Part shown: piece after piece, positions 17,814 to 27,092 of the stretch
How positions within the stretch are numbered: position 1 is the first letter of the stretch
Layout: every line of letters begins with the position of its first letter
NCBI RefSeq assembly: GCF_011355085.1
Contig: NZ_VXCP01000028.1
Span: 62,001 to 126,000, forward strand
Origin: Pseudomonas akapageensis
GTDB taxonomy: Bacteria; Pseudomonadota; Gammaproteobacteria; Pseudomonadales; Pseudomonadaceae
DNA length: 64,000 bases
Direction of reading: 5' to 3'
Made by a program: the position numbers and the translations under genes
The notes under the pieces: generated by a model
Told to the model about the DNA's origin: nothing
Databases searched by the model: none
Seen by the model: the letters and a program-made list of their open reading frames with translations, nothing else

Positions 17814-18518
17814 TCTTATCGACCTATACGAGTGGCGAATGCAGATTGGCGACAGCGCTGCCTGCAGTTCGAGAGCCTCGGACGAGCTCGTACTGAAAGC
17901 ATGTGGGTAGCGGTGATGCAGTCACAAGCCGGCTAATGTCGGAAGTAGCGTACAAGTATTTGGACGATTGGATGGAAGGCACTACGCAAGCGTTCGCCGG
18001 CATAACTTTCTGTCGGGCATTTGATTGGGTTCCAATTAACCATGAAGTGCATTTATTTGCCGTTGATTCGCACGCGAATTAATGCATGGGCAACATATTG
18101 CTAATTGATAAGCCAAACCTGTACGCACAGTTCAATATTTACGAACGATAAGGTCTGATGGCGCTCAATGGCCTGGTATGGCCGGCCACTGCTGCCTCGG
18201 TAGCTTATCCGGTTGACGCGCCGAAAAGCCCCGTAAAACAAGGCGTGACGCCGAAACAAGTGCTTTGTCTGCGGGTGCGAAAAATCTTCAGTCGACAGCA
18301 CTGTACGGATGTAGTGGCGTTGCCCGGCATCGCATCCAAATCGGTGCAGGCCTTTTTTTTGAGCGTGACATTTTGAAAAATCAGTTCTATAAAACTGCCG
18401 AAGGTTCCGCCGTACCTCGCTATCGGTATTTGCTCAAGAGTCTGACTCTGGTCCGCTGAGACATTGTCTCGGGGTGTGCCCGCATATTTGCTGAATAATA
18501 ATAAAAAAGGTCTTGGTC
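17814..18518. other. 705-base region without a supported gene
   Basis: Short open frames here lack ribosome sites and recognisable protein features. The gap lies between a leftward catabolic operon and a rightward outer-membrane gene, so it should hold both promoters. It becomes AT-rich near 18040-18150 and contains the 14-base palindrome listed at 18066-18079. Confidence 0.5.
18066..18079. promoter_or_regulatory. Palindrome ATTCGC-AC-GCGAAT
   Basis: Perfect 6-bp arms surround a 2-base centre in an AT-rich part of the divergent gap between the Fe-ADH and outer-membrane genes. It is a candidate operator only. Confidence 0.3.
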
Positions 18519-19412
18519 ATGAATCAACGTTTGTCATTGAAGTTGGCTGGTTTCACTGTTATTGCATTGAGTGTCGGCCTGGCACATGCCAGTGAAAGGG
18601 GTGGGACCTCTTATCCCATGGGCGCCGAAACTTACATGGGCGGCGTGCTGCCGCCTCCCGGTGTTTATGGCCAGCTTTTCGTCAGTCATTATGAAGCGGA
18701 TACGTTTCGCGGGAATGATGGCCAGAAGTTGCCAATGGACTTTGACCTGCGGGTGGACTGCGTCGCCCCTCGACTGATTTGGGTAACGGAGCAGAAAGTT
18801 CTCGGCGGTGACCTGGCCTTGCATATCATCGTGCCGATGGTGGATTTGAAGGTCAGCGTCAATGGTCAGGAACAGAGCAACAGCGGTTTAGGCGACATTC
18901 TTTTTGCTCCTGCTCTGGGCTATCACTACAGCGAGAAGCTGCATGCCATCTTCGCCGTCGATACGATCGCGCCCACGGGCAAATACAATCGCAATGACCT
19001 TGCCAACCCCGGCCGCAATTACTGGGTGTTCCAGCCACTCGTTGCGCTGTCTTATGTCGACCCTGAAGGCTTGAATGTCGATCTGAAGACCATGTACGAC
19101 TTCAACCGCAAGAACGAAGCCACCGATTACCTCTCCGGCCAGGCGCTGCACATGGACTACGCAGTGGGGTGGGGGCTGGGTAACGGCTGGGTAGTAGGCG
19201 TAGGCGGTTATGCGCTATGGCAGACCACCGACGACCGGCAGAACGGCCAGACGGTAGAGGACAACAAGGCCCGTAGTCTGGCCATTGGCCCTGCGATCAA
19301 ATACGCCAGTAACAAAGGGTGGTTCCTGACGGCGAAATGGCAGGATGAAACCCAGGTGCGTAACCGTCCTGACGGTAACGCCTACTGGCTCAAGTTGACC
19401 ATACCGTTCTGA
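18519..19412 (+). CDS. Phenol_MetA_deg-type outer membrane beta-barrel
   Basis: This secreted protein of about 297 residues has a signal peptide (MNQRLSLKLAGFTVIALSVG ending LAHA). It has alternating beta-strand text throughout, including GDILFAPALGYHY, IAPTGKYNRNDLANPGRNYW and a C-terminal strand ending in Phe (WLKLTIPF), typical of outer-membrane insertion. This matches the family found beside aromatic meta-pathway genes, thought to be channels for aromatic compounds. ATG 18519 is chosen because AAGG lies 8 bases upstream. Its place beside a putative hydroquinone/maleylacetate region supports an uptake role, which is inference. Confidence 0.8.
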   Translation: MNQRLSLKLAGFTVIALSVGLAHASERGGTSYPMGAETYMGGVLPPPGVYGQLFVSHYEADTFRGNDGQKLPMDFDLRVDCVAPRLIWVTEQKVLGGDLALHIIVPMVDLKVSVNGQEQSNSGLGDILFAPALGYHYSEKLHAIFAVDTIAPTGKYNRNDLANPGRNYWVFQPLVALSYVDPEGLNVDLKTMYDFNRKNEATDYLSGQALHMDYAVGWGLGNGWVVGVGGYALWQTTDDRQNGQTVEDNKARSLAIGPAIKYASNKGWFLTAKWQDETQVRNRPDGNAYWLKLTIPF

Positions 19413-19434
19413 AAACTGGATGAGCATATAGCCA

Positions 19435-20154
19435 TCAGGTTTTCGACGCGATTAATTCATTTGTAATTCTAACTTTGGTGCCAACGGGTAGTATCGAAAA
19501 TAACTCTGCTACATCCTGATTGTACATGCGAAAACAACCATGACTGGTCCGTGTGCCGATCCCGAACTTTTTATTTGAACCATGAATAAGATACGCCGGC
19601 AGTCCCAAACGTATTTTATAGGGGCCGAGTGGATTGTCCGGCCCAGGTGGCACACGGTCCGGCAACGGTTCACCTTGCGCTGCATGTTCGGCACGAATCG
19701 ATGGTGGAGGAAACCATGAAGGGTTGGCGACTTTTTCCGTGATGCGGGTCATTGCCACAGGAGAGTCCCACCCTTCACGGCCAATACCCAGCGGATAGGT
19801 ATAAACGAGCCGGGTTCCGACAGGAAAGTAGTAAAGCCGGAGTTCAGTCAGGTTGATCACTACGCCTTCCCTCGGACCAGCAGGCAAGGTGAACTGAGTG
19901 GGAATCTGAATCTGCGTACCGACCTTTGGCAACCAGGCATCCACGCCGGGATTGGCGTCGAGCATTTCTTGGTATCCGAGATCGTAGCGCTCAGCCAGAT
20001 CGGCAAAGGTATCTTCATAACGCGCGATAACGGTTTGTCTGACACCCACAACTGAACTTCCATCGGGAGGTAGTTCGTAGCGAGCAGCCATGCTCGGCTG
20101 AAACACAAAACTGGCTAGCACTGCCGACGCCAGCTGCAATTTATTCTTTTTCAT
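19435..20154 (-). CDS. L,D-transpeptidase (YkuD family) with LysM-like domain
   Basis: This 239-residue periplasmic enzyme has a signal peptide ending QPSMAA, a LysM-like segment (about 38-88, with YEDTFADLAERYDLGYQEML) and a YkuD catalytic domain. The active-site motif HGSNKKFGIGTRTSHGCFRM spans 191-210, with Cys207 as nucleophile and His191 and His205 present. Such enzymes form 3-3 cross-links in peptidoglycan or anchor lipoproteins. It is convergent with the barrel gene, 22 bases away, and divergent from the LysR at 20256. No functional link to the catabolic genes is evident. Confidence 0.92.
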   Translation of the reverse strand: MKKNKLQLASAVLASFVFQPSMAARYELPPDGSSVVGVRQTVIARYEDTFADLAERYDLGYQEMLDANPGVDAWLPKVGTQIQIPTQFTLPAGPREGVVINLTELRLYYFPVGTRLVYTYPLGIGREGWDSPVAMTRITEKVANPSWFPPPSIRAEHAAQGEPLPDRVPPGPDNPLGPYKIRLGLPAYLIHGSNKKFGIGTRTSHGCFRMYNQDVAELFSILPVGTKVRITNELIASKT

Positions 20155-20255
20155 AAAACCAACTTTGTTGAAAGAACGGGCAGTCTCGCGACCAAGTGCA
20201 CGATGTTCGGAGTTTGCTATGTAGAGCGCAAACGCATAATGTTTATAGGACCTAG

Positions 20256-21287
20256 TTGAAAACCGAATTCATGATGCAAGCTAGAGATGTAGAAATCGAT
20301 TTGCTGCAGGCCTTCATAGCCGTCGCGGATACGGGTAGCTTTTCCGCGGCTGCCGCGGTGATTTCTCGGTCGCAATCAGCGGTAAGCCAAAAGATCATCC
20401 GTCTGGAAAAGGTCCTTGGCACACGGGTGTTTGAACGTACCAGTCGGGCGTTGACCCTGACGCCGGACGGTGAGCGACTGTTGATTGGCGCGCGCAAAAT
20501 GATGGTGCATTTTGACGATTTCCTGCGCGAATTCAGGGAGCCGGCGACGGTGAATGTGCTGCGCCTTGGTATCTCTGAAAACCTCGTGCCCACCCAGTTG
20601 GTCAATCTGTTATCACGCTTCACCAGACTTTACCCTGACATTCGGTTGGAACTCACCACCGGGTTTGGCAACGACCTGTTGGCGGACTACGAAGCTGGGC
20701 AGCTGGATGTGGTGATCACCAAACGGAAGTTCAGCTCCACGGTCCAGCGAGGCAGAACAATCTGGCGCGAACCGCTGGTCTGGATTGCCGCCAGGGATTA
20801 CCAGATCCAGGCATCGCTTCCGGTGCCCCTGGTGATGATGCAACCGCCGTGTGGCTACCGTTCGATTATGATCGAGGCGATGGCTTCGGTAGGCCGGGAG
20901 TGGACTTCGGCCTGTCTGGCAAGCAATCTGATCGGTTTACAGGCCGCGGTGGCGGGTGGACTGGGCATTACAGCACTGGGCACTTCATTCCTGCAGGAAG
21001 GCATGCGCATTGTCGAGCCCTCGGAAAAGCTGCCAACCCTACCCACCACTGAAGTGGTGGTGATTGGTGATGAAATTCGCACCCGGCATCTGGTTCAACC
21101 TCTGGTGTCGATACTGACTGAAGGCCTGATGTCCAGTACCAGCCTGATCTGGCCGAAGGCCGCCGAAGAGCAAATCGGCTCGTGCTCATTCGGGCAATCC
21201 GGCCAGCCGCAGTCCATCGGCGAATCGGGCGAGATCCTCCGGCCGTTGGATCGGCAGCCAGTCCTTGAGGTTGGAGACGCGCAATGA
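20256..21287 (+). CDS. LysR-family regulator with C-terminal extension
   Basis: This LysR regulator has the DNA-binding helix-turn-helix at residues 12-45 (DLLQAFIAVADTGSFSAAAA, RSQSAVSQKIIRLE) and an effector domain. TTG 20256 follows AGGA by 5 bases and ATG 20271 is the alternative. At 338-343 residues it is about 40 longer than usual. The extra tail, from about SLIWPKAAEEQ, is read across the 3' end of the convergent winged-helix/TPR gene, overlapping it by 102 bases. The tail is low in hydrophobic core residues, so it may be a run-on past a lost stop codon. Confidence 0.85.
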   Translation: MKTEFMMQARDVEIDLLQAFIAVADTGSFSAAAAVISRSQSAVSQKIIRLEKVLGTRVFERTSRALTLTPDGERLLIGARKMMVHFDDFLREFREPATVNVLRLGISENLVPTQLVNLLSRFTRLYPDIRLELTTGFGNDLLADYEAGQLDVVITKRKFSSTVQRGRTIWREPLVWIAARDYQIQASLPVPLVMMQPPCGYRSIMIEAMASVGREWTSACLASNLIGLQAAVAGGLGITALGTSFLQEGMRIVEPSEKLPTLPTTEVVVIGDEIRTRHLVQPLVSILTEGLMSSTSLIWPKAAEEQIGSCSFGQSGQPQSIGESGEILRPLDRQPVLEVGDAQ

Positions 21288-22784
21288 GGGATCCAGTTCT
21301 TGCAGGTGTTGCATCGCCAGTTTCGCTTTGTCCATGCGTCCGCTGAGCGCATGGCTGGCCGCCAGCAGGGCCGCTGGGGCCAGCAGGCTGGGCAGGTTGC
21401 CCAGCGCCTTTTCCGCCCATTGCGCAGCGGCATCGAAGCGCCCGGCGAAGAAATGCGCGAGCGCCATCCCGACCTGCATCCTGAACATCTCCGGATCCAG
21501 CGGACTCAAGCGAACGGCATGGTTCAAGTTTTCGATGGCAGCGTCTGTTTCACCGCGCAGGGCGCGCAGGATGCCACCCAGGTACCAGGCGGGAGCGAGG
21601 TTGGGATTGAGCAGGCGCGCCCGGTCGAGCAGCGCAATGGCGCCATCGACATCGCCAGCCAGATGGCCAAGCGCATGGCCGCCGCGCGTCAGTGCGACCG
21701 CATCATCGCGGCCGAGCGTCACCGCCAGACGCGCCAGCCGTATGCCCTCGGCGATTTCTGCGGTGCGATCGGTCATCCAGCCATTGAGCTTGCGCCAGAA
21801 GTGGCACCAGGCGGCCATGCCATAGGCCGAGGCAAATTCGGGATCGAGTTCGATGGCCGTGTAGAACATCGGCAGCGCCTGCTCGATGGCTTCCCGGCTG
21901 CCGCTGTGCAGTTTCGCCATGGCGCGCAGGTAATAATCGTAGGCGTCCAGGCTTTCCGTCGGCTTGCGTTTGGCGCGTTCGATTTCCGCCCGTTCCAGCT
22001 GTGGTGCGATGGCGCCGACGACGCTTTCGGCGATTTGATCCTGCAACTCGAAGATGTCGTCGAGCTGGCCTTCGAAGCGCTCTGCCCAGATATGCGTCCC
22101 GCTCGTCGCGTCGATCAGTTGCCCGGTGATGCGCACTTTGTTCGCGCATTTGCGTACGCTGCCTTCGAGCACGTAGCGCACGCCCAGCTCCTGGCCGACG
22201 CCCTGGGCGTCCACTGTCCGGCCCTTGTAGGTGAAACTCGAGTTGCGCGCGATGACGAACAGCCAGCGGATGCGCGACAGGGCGGCGATGATGTCCTCCA
22301 CCACACCGTCGGCGAAGTATTCCTGCTCGGGATCGCCGCTCAGGTTATGGAAGGGCAGGACGGTAATCGAGGGTTTGTCCGGCAGGACGAGCGTGGAGGA
22401 GGGCATTAGCTTCGGGGCAACGGGCGATGGTTCGTCGATGTCAGGCGGTCGCGCTTCCCCGCCATTGTCGACCTTGACCTGCCCGACGAAACGGTAACCC
22501 TTGCGGGCGACCGTGCGCACCAGGCGCTGTTCCTCGCCGGTATCGCCGATGGCCTTGCGCACCGCATTGATGTGGCTGGTGATAGTCGACTCCGACACGA
22601 TCCGGCCGCTCCACACCGCCTCGAGCAAGTCGTCCTTGCTGATGACGCGATCGGGATTGCTGACGAGCAGCAGCAACAGATCGAAGACCTGCGGCCCGAC
22701 GGCCACGTTCTGCCCGCGCAAGGTCAGCTCCCGGCGTTCCTGATCGAGTACGTAGCCTTCAAACGCGAATGGCACGGTGAGCAT
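21186..22784 (-). CDS. Winged-helix (OmpR/CadC-type) TPR transcriptional regulator
   Basis: This cytoplasmic regulator of about 532 residues has an N-terminal OmpR/PhoB winged helix (FDLLLLLVSNPDRVISKDDL, then ESTITSHINAVRKAIG and GYRFVGQV, 1-110). A TolB/adenylate-cyclase-like region follows (ITVLPFHNLSGDPEQEYFAD to HIWAERFEG), and then TPR repeats to the C-terminus. No transmembrane helix follows the winged helix, unlike CadC. The frame runs to 23711, but the upstream part is a shadow of the NmrA-like gene. The start is ATG 22784 or, better placed 9 bases after AGGAG, GTG 22775. It is divergent from the NmrA/cupin/pump genes, which it probably controls. Confidence 0.85.
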   Translation of the reverse strand: MLTVPFAFEGYVLDQERRELTLRGQNVAVGPQVFDLLLLLVSNPDRVISKDDLLEAVWSGRIVSESTITSHINAVRKAIGDTGEEQRLVRTVARKGYRFVGQVKVDNGGEARPPDIDEPSPVAPKLMPSSTLVLPDKPSITVLPFHNLSGDPEQEYFADGVVEDIIAALSRIRWLFVIARNSSFTYKGRTVDAQGVGQELGVRYVLEGSVRKCANKVRITGQLIDATSGTHIWAERFEGQLDDIFELQDQIAESVVGAIAPQLERAEIERAKRKPTESLDAYDYYLRAMAKLHSGSREAIEQALPMFYTAIELDPEFASAYGMAAWCHFWRKLNGWMTDRTAEIAEGIRLARLAVTLGRDDAVALTRGGHALGHLAGDVDGAIALLDRARLLNPNLAPAWYLGGILRALRGETDAAIENLNHAVRLSPLDPEMFRMQVGMALAHFFAGRFDAAAQWAEKALGNLPSLLAPAALLAASHALSGRMDKAKLAMQHLQELDPSLRVSNLKDWLPIQRPEDLARFADGLRLAGLPE

Positions 22785-23036
22785 CTCCTGGCGAAGCGCC
22801 CTCAACTCCGTGTCCCAGGCGACTGTCGATGAGTACCTGATGCCAATCATACGGCAGCACGACACCCGCTGCACCGTGCGCGGCCAGGTAGGCTGGACGA
22901 ACAACAGCATCTTTGGACGTAAATGCAAGCTTTTGCCAAGGCAAAACCAGGCCCGGCGCAAGGATTTGTTTCGCAGGCGCAGGCAATCTCTCCCTACACC
23001 GACGCAATCGTTGCAGTCGACAAGCGGAGAAAAGCC

Positions 23037-23789
23037 ATGAAGATCGTCGTCATCGGAGGCTCCGGCCTCATTGGATCGAAACTTGTAAAAACCCTTCGCC
23101 AGCGCGGCCATGACGTGCTCGCCGCCAGCCCCAGCACGGGCGTGAACAGCATCACCCGCGAAGGCCTGGCCGCAGCGATGGATGGGACAGATGTGGTTGT
23201 CGACGTGGCGAACGCGCCGTCGTGGGAGGACCAGGCCGTCCTCGATTTCTTTGAAACCTCGAGCCGCAACCTGCTGGCCGCCGAAGCGGCTGCCGGGGTT
23301 CGCCATCACGTCGCCCTGTCGATTGTCGGCAGCGAGCGGCTGCCCGAAGCGGGTTATTTCCGGGCCAAGGTCGCGCAGGAAAGCCTTATCAAGGCGTCCG
23401 GCATTCCTTTCACCCTGCTGCGTGCCACGCAATTCTTCGAGTTTGTCGGCGGGATTGTCCAGTCGTTCGCAGTTGGCGAGGAGTTTCGCGTTTCGCCAGC
23501 GCTGATCCAGCCGATAGCGTCCGACGATGTGGTGGCGGCGCTGGCCGATGTCGTACTGGCAGCGCCGGTCAATGGCACGGTTGAAGTTGGCGGCCCGCAA
23601 GCCTTGCCGCTCGACGAGCTGGCCAGGCGCTTTCTGCGGGCAACCCAGGACAACCGCAAGGTCGTGCCGGACGTGAACGCGCGCTATTTCGGTGCCGTGC
23701 TTGACGATCAATCGCTGACCGCCGGCAAGAACGCGCGCCTGGGCGCGATCCAGTTCGAAGACTGGCTCGCTCAGTCGACGACCCGGTAA
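23037..23789 (+). CDS. NmrA-like NAD(P)-binding protein (copy 1)
   Basis: This Rossmann-fold protein of 250 residues belongs to the atypical short-chain dehydrogenase group. It has the N-terminal glycine motif MKIVVIGGSGLIGSKL, a VVVDVANAP strand and LLRATQFFEFVG. It lacks a clear YxxxK catalytic pair except in YFRAKVAQE, which resembles that site. It may be an oxidoreductase or a redox-sensing NmrA-like protein. ATG 23037 is chosen because GGAG lies 7 bases upstream. It heads a rightward group with a periplasmic cupin, HlyD and MFS genes. A clear paralogue lies at 27594-28349, beside a second cupin. Confidence 0.82.
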   Translation: MKIVVIGGSGLIGSKLVKTLRQRGHDVLAASPSTGVNSITREGLAAAMDGTDVVVDVANAPSWEDQAVLDFFETSSRNLLAAEAAAGVRHHVALSIVGSERLPEAGYFRAKVAQESLIKASGIPFTLLRATQFFEFVGGIVQSFAVGEEFRVSPALIQPIASDDVVAALADVVLAAPVNGTVEVGGPQALPLDELARRFLRATQDNRKVVPDVNARYFGAVLDDQSLTAGKNARLGAIQFEDWLAQSTTR

Positions 23790-23831
23790 CGATTCGCGTC
23801 ATCAACTCCCCACCCACGAAGGGGCAATGTC

Positions 23832-24245
23832 ATGGTTACTCGATTGGTACTGGCCGCTGCCTTCGCAGCGCTCTCGATCGGCGCAGCGTCGGCCGCTGAG
23901 CCGCCCGCCGGCAAGGTGACGGTGGTGTTCGACCGTCCCATTCCCAATATCCCAGGCAAGAGCATGAAGGGCGTGCTCGTCGAGTATGGGCCGGGCGCGG
24001 CGTCGCCGTCCCACACCCATCCGAAATCGGCCTTCATCTATGCAACGGTCCTGGAGGGCGCGTTTCGCATAAAAGTCAAAGGCGAGCCGGAAAAGGTCTA
24101 CAACGTCGGCGAAAACTTCGTAGAGGAGCCGGGCTCCGTGCACGAAGTCAGCGCCAACGCCAGCGACACCCAACCCGCACGCCTGTTGGCCGTGTTCGTC
24201 CTCGACACCGACGAAAAGGTACTCGTTACACCGATCAAAAAGTGA
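23832..24245 (+). CDS. Secreted cupin-domain protein (copy 1)
   Basis: This 137-residue protein has a signal peptide (MVTRLVLAAAFAALSIGAA ending SAA) and a single cupin barrel. The metal-binding motif is seen as SPSHTHPKSAFIYATVLEG, with a second motif around FVEEPGSVHEVSANAS. Periplasmic location is predicted. Single-domain cupins range from dioxygenases to binding proteins, so the reaction is unknown. It starts 42 bases after the NmrA-like gene. The same pair of families recurs at 27073-28349. Confidence 0.85.
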   Translation: MVTRLVLAAAFAALSIGAASAAEPPAGKVTVVFDRPIPNIPGKSMKGVLVEYGPGAASPSHTHPKSAFIYATVLEGAFRIKVKGEPEKVYNVGENFVEEPGSVHEVSANASDTQPARLLAVFVLDTDEKVLVTPIKK

Positions 24246-24341
24246 GCCGATCAGACGCCCATGAATGCTCGACAGCCCGGCGGCAGGTCACTGCCGCCCC
24301 GTGGCTGCTGTAGTCCCAGGCATTGAACAGGAAATGACAAC

Positions 24342-25439
24342 ATGAACTCGCTCCAGGACAAGGCCGCCAATGTCGCCGACGCAGGCTCCGGGAGCCCTGT
24401 CGTCGTGGCGCGGCGAAGCAAGCGCAAGATTATCGGCATTTTGCTGTGCGTGGGAGCCGTGGTGTTCGTGGCGGCGTGGGGGACCATGGCGATTTTCAGT
24501 GGCGTGACCTCTACCGATAACGCCTATGTGCGTGGAGATGTCACCTCGCTCGCCGCCAAGGTCGCCGGTTATGTCACCGCGGTAGAGGTCGAAGACAACC
24601 AGGCCGTCCGTGCTGGCGACGTGTTGTTCCGCATCGATGACCGCGACTATCGCGCCAGACTTGCGCGAGCTGTGGCCAATGTCAGCGCTGCCCAGGCGCG
24701 CCTGACCCATGTCGATGCGCAGATCCAGCTGCAGCGTGCGCTGATCCGGCAGGCCGAAGCCCAAAGACGCTCGGCCAGCGCCGATATGAGCCTGGCAACC
24801 AAGACCCACGATCGCAGCCGCAAATTGATCGTCACCAACGCGGTCAGTCAGGCCCTGGTGGATGAAACAGGCACCGCGCAATCCAGAGCCGCGGCCTCGG
24901 TTTCGGCCGCTTTGGCAACGGTCGAGGCGCAACAACAGACAATTGCCGTGTTTGAGGCTGAAAAAGAGGCTGCTGTGGCCGCCGTTTTGCAAGCACAGGC
25001 CGCGCGGGATCTCGCCCAGATCGAGCTCGACCACACCGTGGTGCACGCGCCTGTGGATGGTGTGGTCGGTAATCGCCAGATTCGTCTCGGCCGCTTCGTG
25101 ACGCCGGGCGTTTCCCTGCTCGATATCGTGCCGGTCAACGACGTGTGGATCGTGGCCAATTTCAAGGAAACCCAGCTCGAACACATCCACCCCGGTCAAC
25201 ACGTGCGCATCACGGTCGATGGCTACCCCAACACGGCATTGGCTGGCGTGGTCGACAGCTTTGCGCCGGGCAGTGGCTCGGCGTTCAGCTTGCTCCCCGC
25301 AGACAACGCAACAGGGAACTTTGTGCGTGTCGTGCAACGCGTTCCGGTCAAGATCCGCCTGGCTGACAACCCATTACCGGGGCGCATCGTGCCAGGCCTG
25401 TCCGCCCGGGTGGAAGTGACGCAAGGGGAAGGCTCATGA
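24342..25439 (+). CDS. HlyD/EmrA-type membrane fusion protein (pump 1)
   Basis: This 365-residue periplasmic adaptor has one N-terminal transmembrane helix (IIGILLCVGAVVFVAAWG, about 30-47), a biotinyl-lipoyl-like domain (STDNAYVRGDVTSLAAKVAG), a long Ala/Gln-rich coiled-coil hairpin (110-210) and a second lipoyl half (HAPVDGVVGNRQI). It couples the inner-membrane MFS pump, whose start overlaps its stop by 4 bases (ATGA), to an outer-membrane channel. No channel gene of the TolC type is present nearby. Confidence 0.9.
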   Translation: MNSLQDKAANVADAGSGSPVVVARRSKRKIIGILLCVGAVVFVAAWGTMAIFSGVTSTDNAYVRGDVTSLAAKVAGYVTAVEVEDNQAVRAGDVLFRIDDRDYRARLARAVANVSAAQARLTHVDAQIQLQRALIRQAEAQRRSASADMSLATKTHDRSRKLIVTNAVSQALVDETGTAQSRAAASVSAALATVEAQQQTIAVFEAEKEAAVAAVLQAQAARDLAQIELDHTVVHAPVDGVVGNRQIRLGRFVTPGVSLLDIVPVNDVWIVANFKETQLEHIHPGQHVRITVDGYPNTALAGVVDSFAPGSGSAFSLLPADNATGNFVRVVQRVPVKIRLADNPLPGRIVPGLSARVEVTQGEGS

Positions 25440-27025
25440 ACACGCTTGCCAGCGCCACGCCGGGCAGCACCAAAACCAGGACCGGCGTACTGCTCATGGT
25501 GGGCATCGTGCTGGCTACGCTGACGGAAGCGATCGCCGGCACCGTGCTGGCGCTTGGGCGCGGCGATATTATCGGTGACACCTATGCAACGCCTGACGAG
25601 TTCGCCTGGCTGGATGTCGGCTACCTCGCGCTCAAGCTGATCGGGTTCATGACCGCCCCTTGGCTGTTGCAGCGTTTCAGTCCGCGTAATGTGATCATCG
25701 GCGCAACCCTGACCATGGGCCTGGCGTGCTGCATGGCCGCCATCACCGCACGGTTGGACCTGCTGATTGCACTGCGTATCATTCAAGGTATCGCCGGCGG
25801 CGCCCTGCTGGTGGCGGGCCAGGCGATCATTTTTCGTGCCTATCCGCGCGCGCTGCAGCCAATCCTGCAAGCTCTGTTCGCCATGGGCTCCGTGGTCGCG
25901 CCCGGGACCCTCGCACCGGCCCTGCAAGGATGGTTGATCGACAGCCAGTCCTGGACCTGGATTTTCTTCAGCGTGGTGCCGCTGGCCCTGGCGGCAACCG
26001 GCCTTTTGCTCATCGCACAACACCCGGTGCCCGCCAAGGTGCGGCAACGGCCCTTTGACTGGCTCGGGTTCTCACTGATCTCTGCGACCCTGTTCTGTTT
26101 TGCCTACGTGCTCAGCCAAGGCAGCCGCTGGGACTGGTTCGAGGAGCCGCGCATCCATTGGCTGACGGCAATCGGCATCGCTTCGCTGCTGGTCTTTCTC
26201 GGCCAGCAAGTGTTGGCCAAAGGCCAGGGGCTGTTCGATTTCACGGTGTTCAAATCGAGCGATTTCACCTTTGCCTTTTGCGTCAGTTTCGTTGCCGGTG
26301 CCGCGTTGTTCGGCAGCGCATACCTGATTCCGGCGTTCGCCCTGTCGGCGCTCGCGTTTACGCCGACCGATGCCGGCCTGCTCCTGTTGCCCAGTGGCGG
26401 TTTTTTTATCGGCTCACTGCTTATTGCGGCCTTTCTCTTCAAGGCTTGCCACGTTCCACCTGTGGCTACTGTGCCCTTTGGCATCCTGCTGATCATGGGG
26501 GCGATGTGGATGCTGTCCGGTTCCACCAGCGAAAGCGGCGCCGACGACATGATGACGGCCATCCTGCTGCGCGGCCTGGGTCTGGGCTTCCTGTTTCTGT
26601 CGATCACGCTGATCGCCTTCACCCACCTCAACAGCCGCAACCTCGCCTACGGAATCGGCCTGTTCAATACGGGGCGGCAATTGGGTGGCTTGATGGGCGT
26701 TGCGGGACTACAGACTCTGATCGAGCATCACATCGTCATCAACGGCGCGGTCCTCGGTGCCAACATCACCCCTGGGGGGAATGCGCTCATCGAACGGCTG
26801 ACCACCACTGCGGCGATGCTGGCGGGGAAGGGCATGGATCAAGTCGCCGCAGGCCGGGCAGCTACCAGCCTGCTGGGCAAGGTCGTCTCAGGTCAGGCCT
26901 CGGTGATTGCTTTCGATACCGCGTTCTTCGCAGTGGCCCTGCTATTTGTCGTTGCGGCCCCTGTATTGGTCGGCATCAAGATCGGACTCGCGCGATACGC
27001 GAAAGCGCGCGACGAGCACTCGTAG
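25436..27025 (+). CDS. MFS efflux transporter, DHA2/EmrB type (pump 1)
   Basis: This 529-residue inner-membrane drug:proton antiporter is expected to have 14 helices. Conserved MFS text includes LGYLALKLIGFM near the first loop, the motif-C-like GSVVAPGTLAPALQG and SWTWIFFSVVP. It overlaps the HlyD gene by 4 bases, so the two form an EmrAB-like tripartite pump. Sitting in the NmrA/cupin operon next to aromatic-metabolism genes, it may export a toxic quinone or aromatic, but the substrate is unknown. Confidence 0.9.
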   Translation: MNTLASATPGSTKTRTGVLLMVGIVLATLTEAIAGTVLALGRGDIIGDTYATPDEFAWLDVGYLALKLIGFMTAPWLLQRFSPRNVIIGATLTMGLACCMAAITARLDLLIALRIIQGIAGGALLVAGQAIIFRAYPRALQPILQALFAMGSVVAPGTLAPALQGWLIDSQSWTWIFFSVVPLALAATGLLLIAQHPVPAKVRQRPFDWLGFSLISATLFCFAYVLSQGSRWDWFEEPRIHWLTAIGIASLLVFLGQQVLAKGQGLFDFTVFKSSDFTFAFCVSFVAGAALFGSAYLIPAFALSALAFTPTDAGLLLLPSGGFFIGSLLIAAFLFKACHVPPVATVPFGILLIMGAMWMLSGSTSESGADDMMTAILLRGLGLGFLFLSITLIAFTHLNSRNLAYGIGLFNTGRQLGGLMGVAGLQTLIEHHIVINGAVLGANITPGGNALIERLTTTAAMLAGKGMDQVAAGRAATSLLGKVVSGQASVIAFDTAFFAVALLFVVAAPVLVGIKIGLARYAKARDEHS

Positions 27026-27060
27026 CTCCCGTGCTACTCGCCGACGCGCATATTCCCGGC

Positions 27061-27092
27061 CCGTGATTCCAGTCATTTGACGGGAATCACGG
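27061..27092. terminator. Hairpin between convergent MFS and cupin genes
   Basis: A perfect 10-bp stem (CCGTGATTCC with GGAATCACGG) and 12-base loop span the stop codon of the leftward cupin gene. No clear T tract follows on either strand, so a terminator role is tentative. Confidence 0.4.

Noticed and set aside
17814..18518. Short open frames in the 705-base gap
   Set aside because: No ribosome sites, no family features and no continuity; treated as a promoter-bearing gap.
21300..22409. Plus-strand 369-residue open frame
   Set aside because: Antisense to the winged-helix/TPR regulator and without domain features.
22785..23711. N-terminal extension of the winged-helix/TPR frame
   Set aside because: It runs antisense across the NmrA-like gene; the winged helix begins right after the start at 22784 or 22775.
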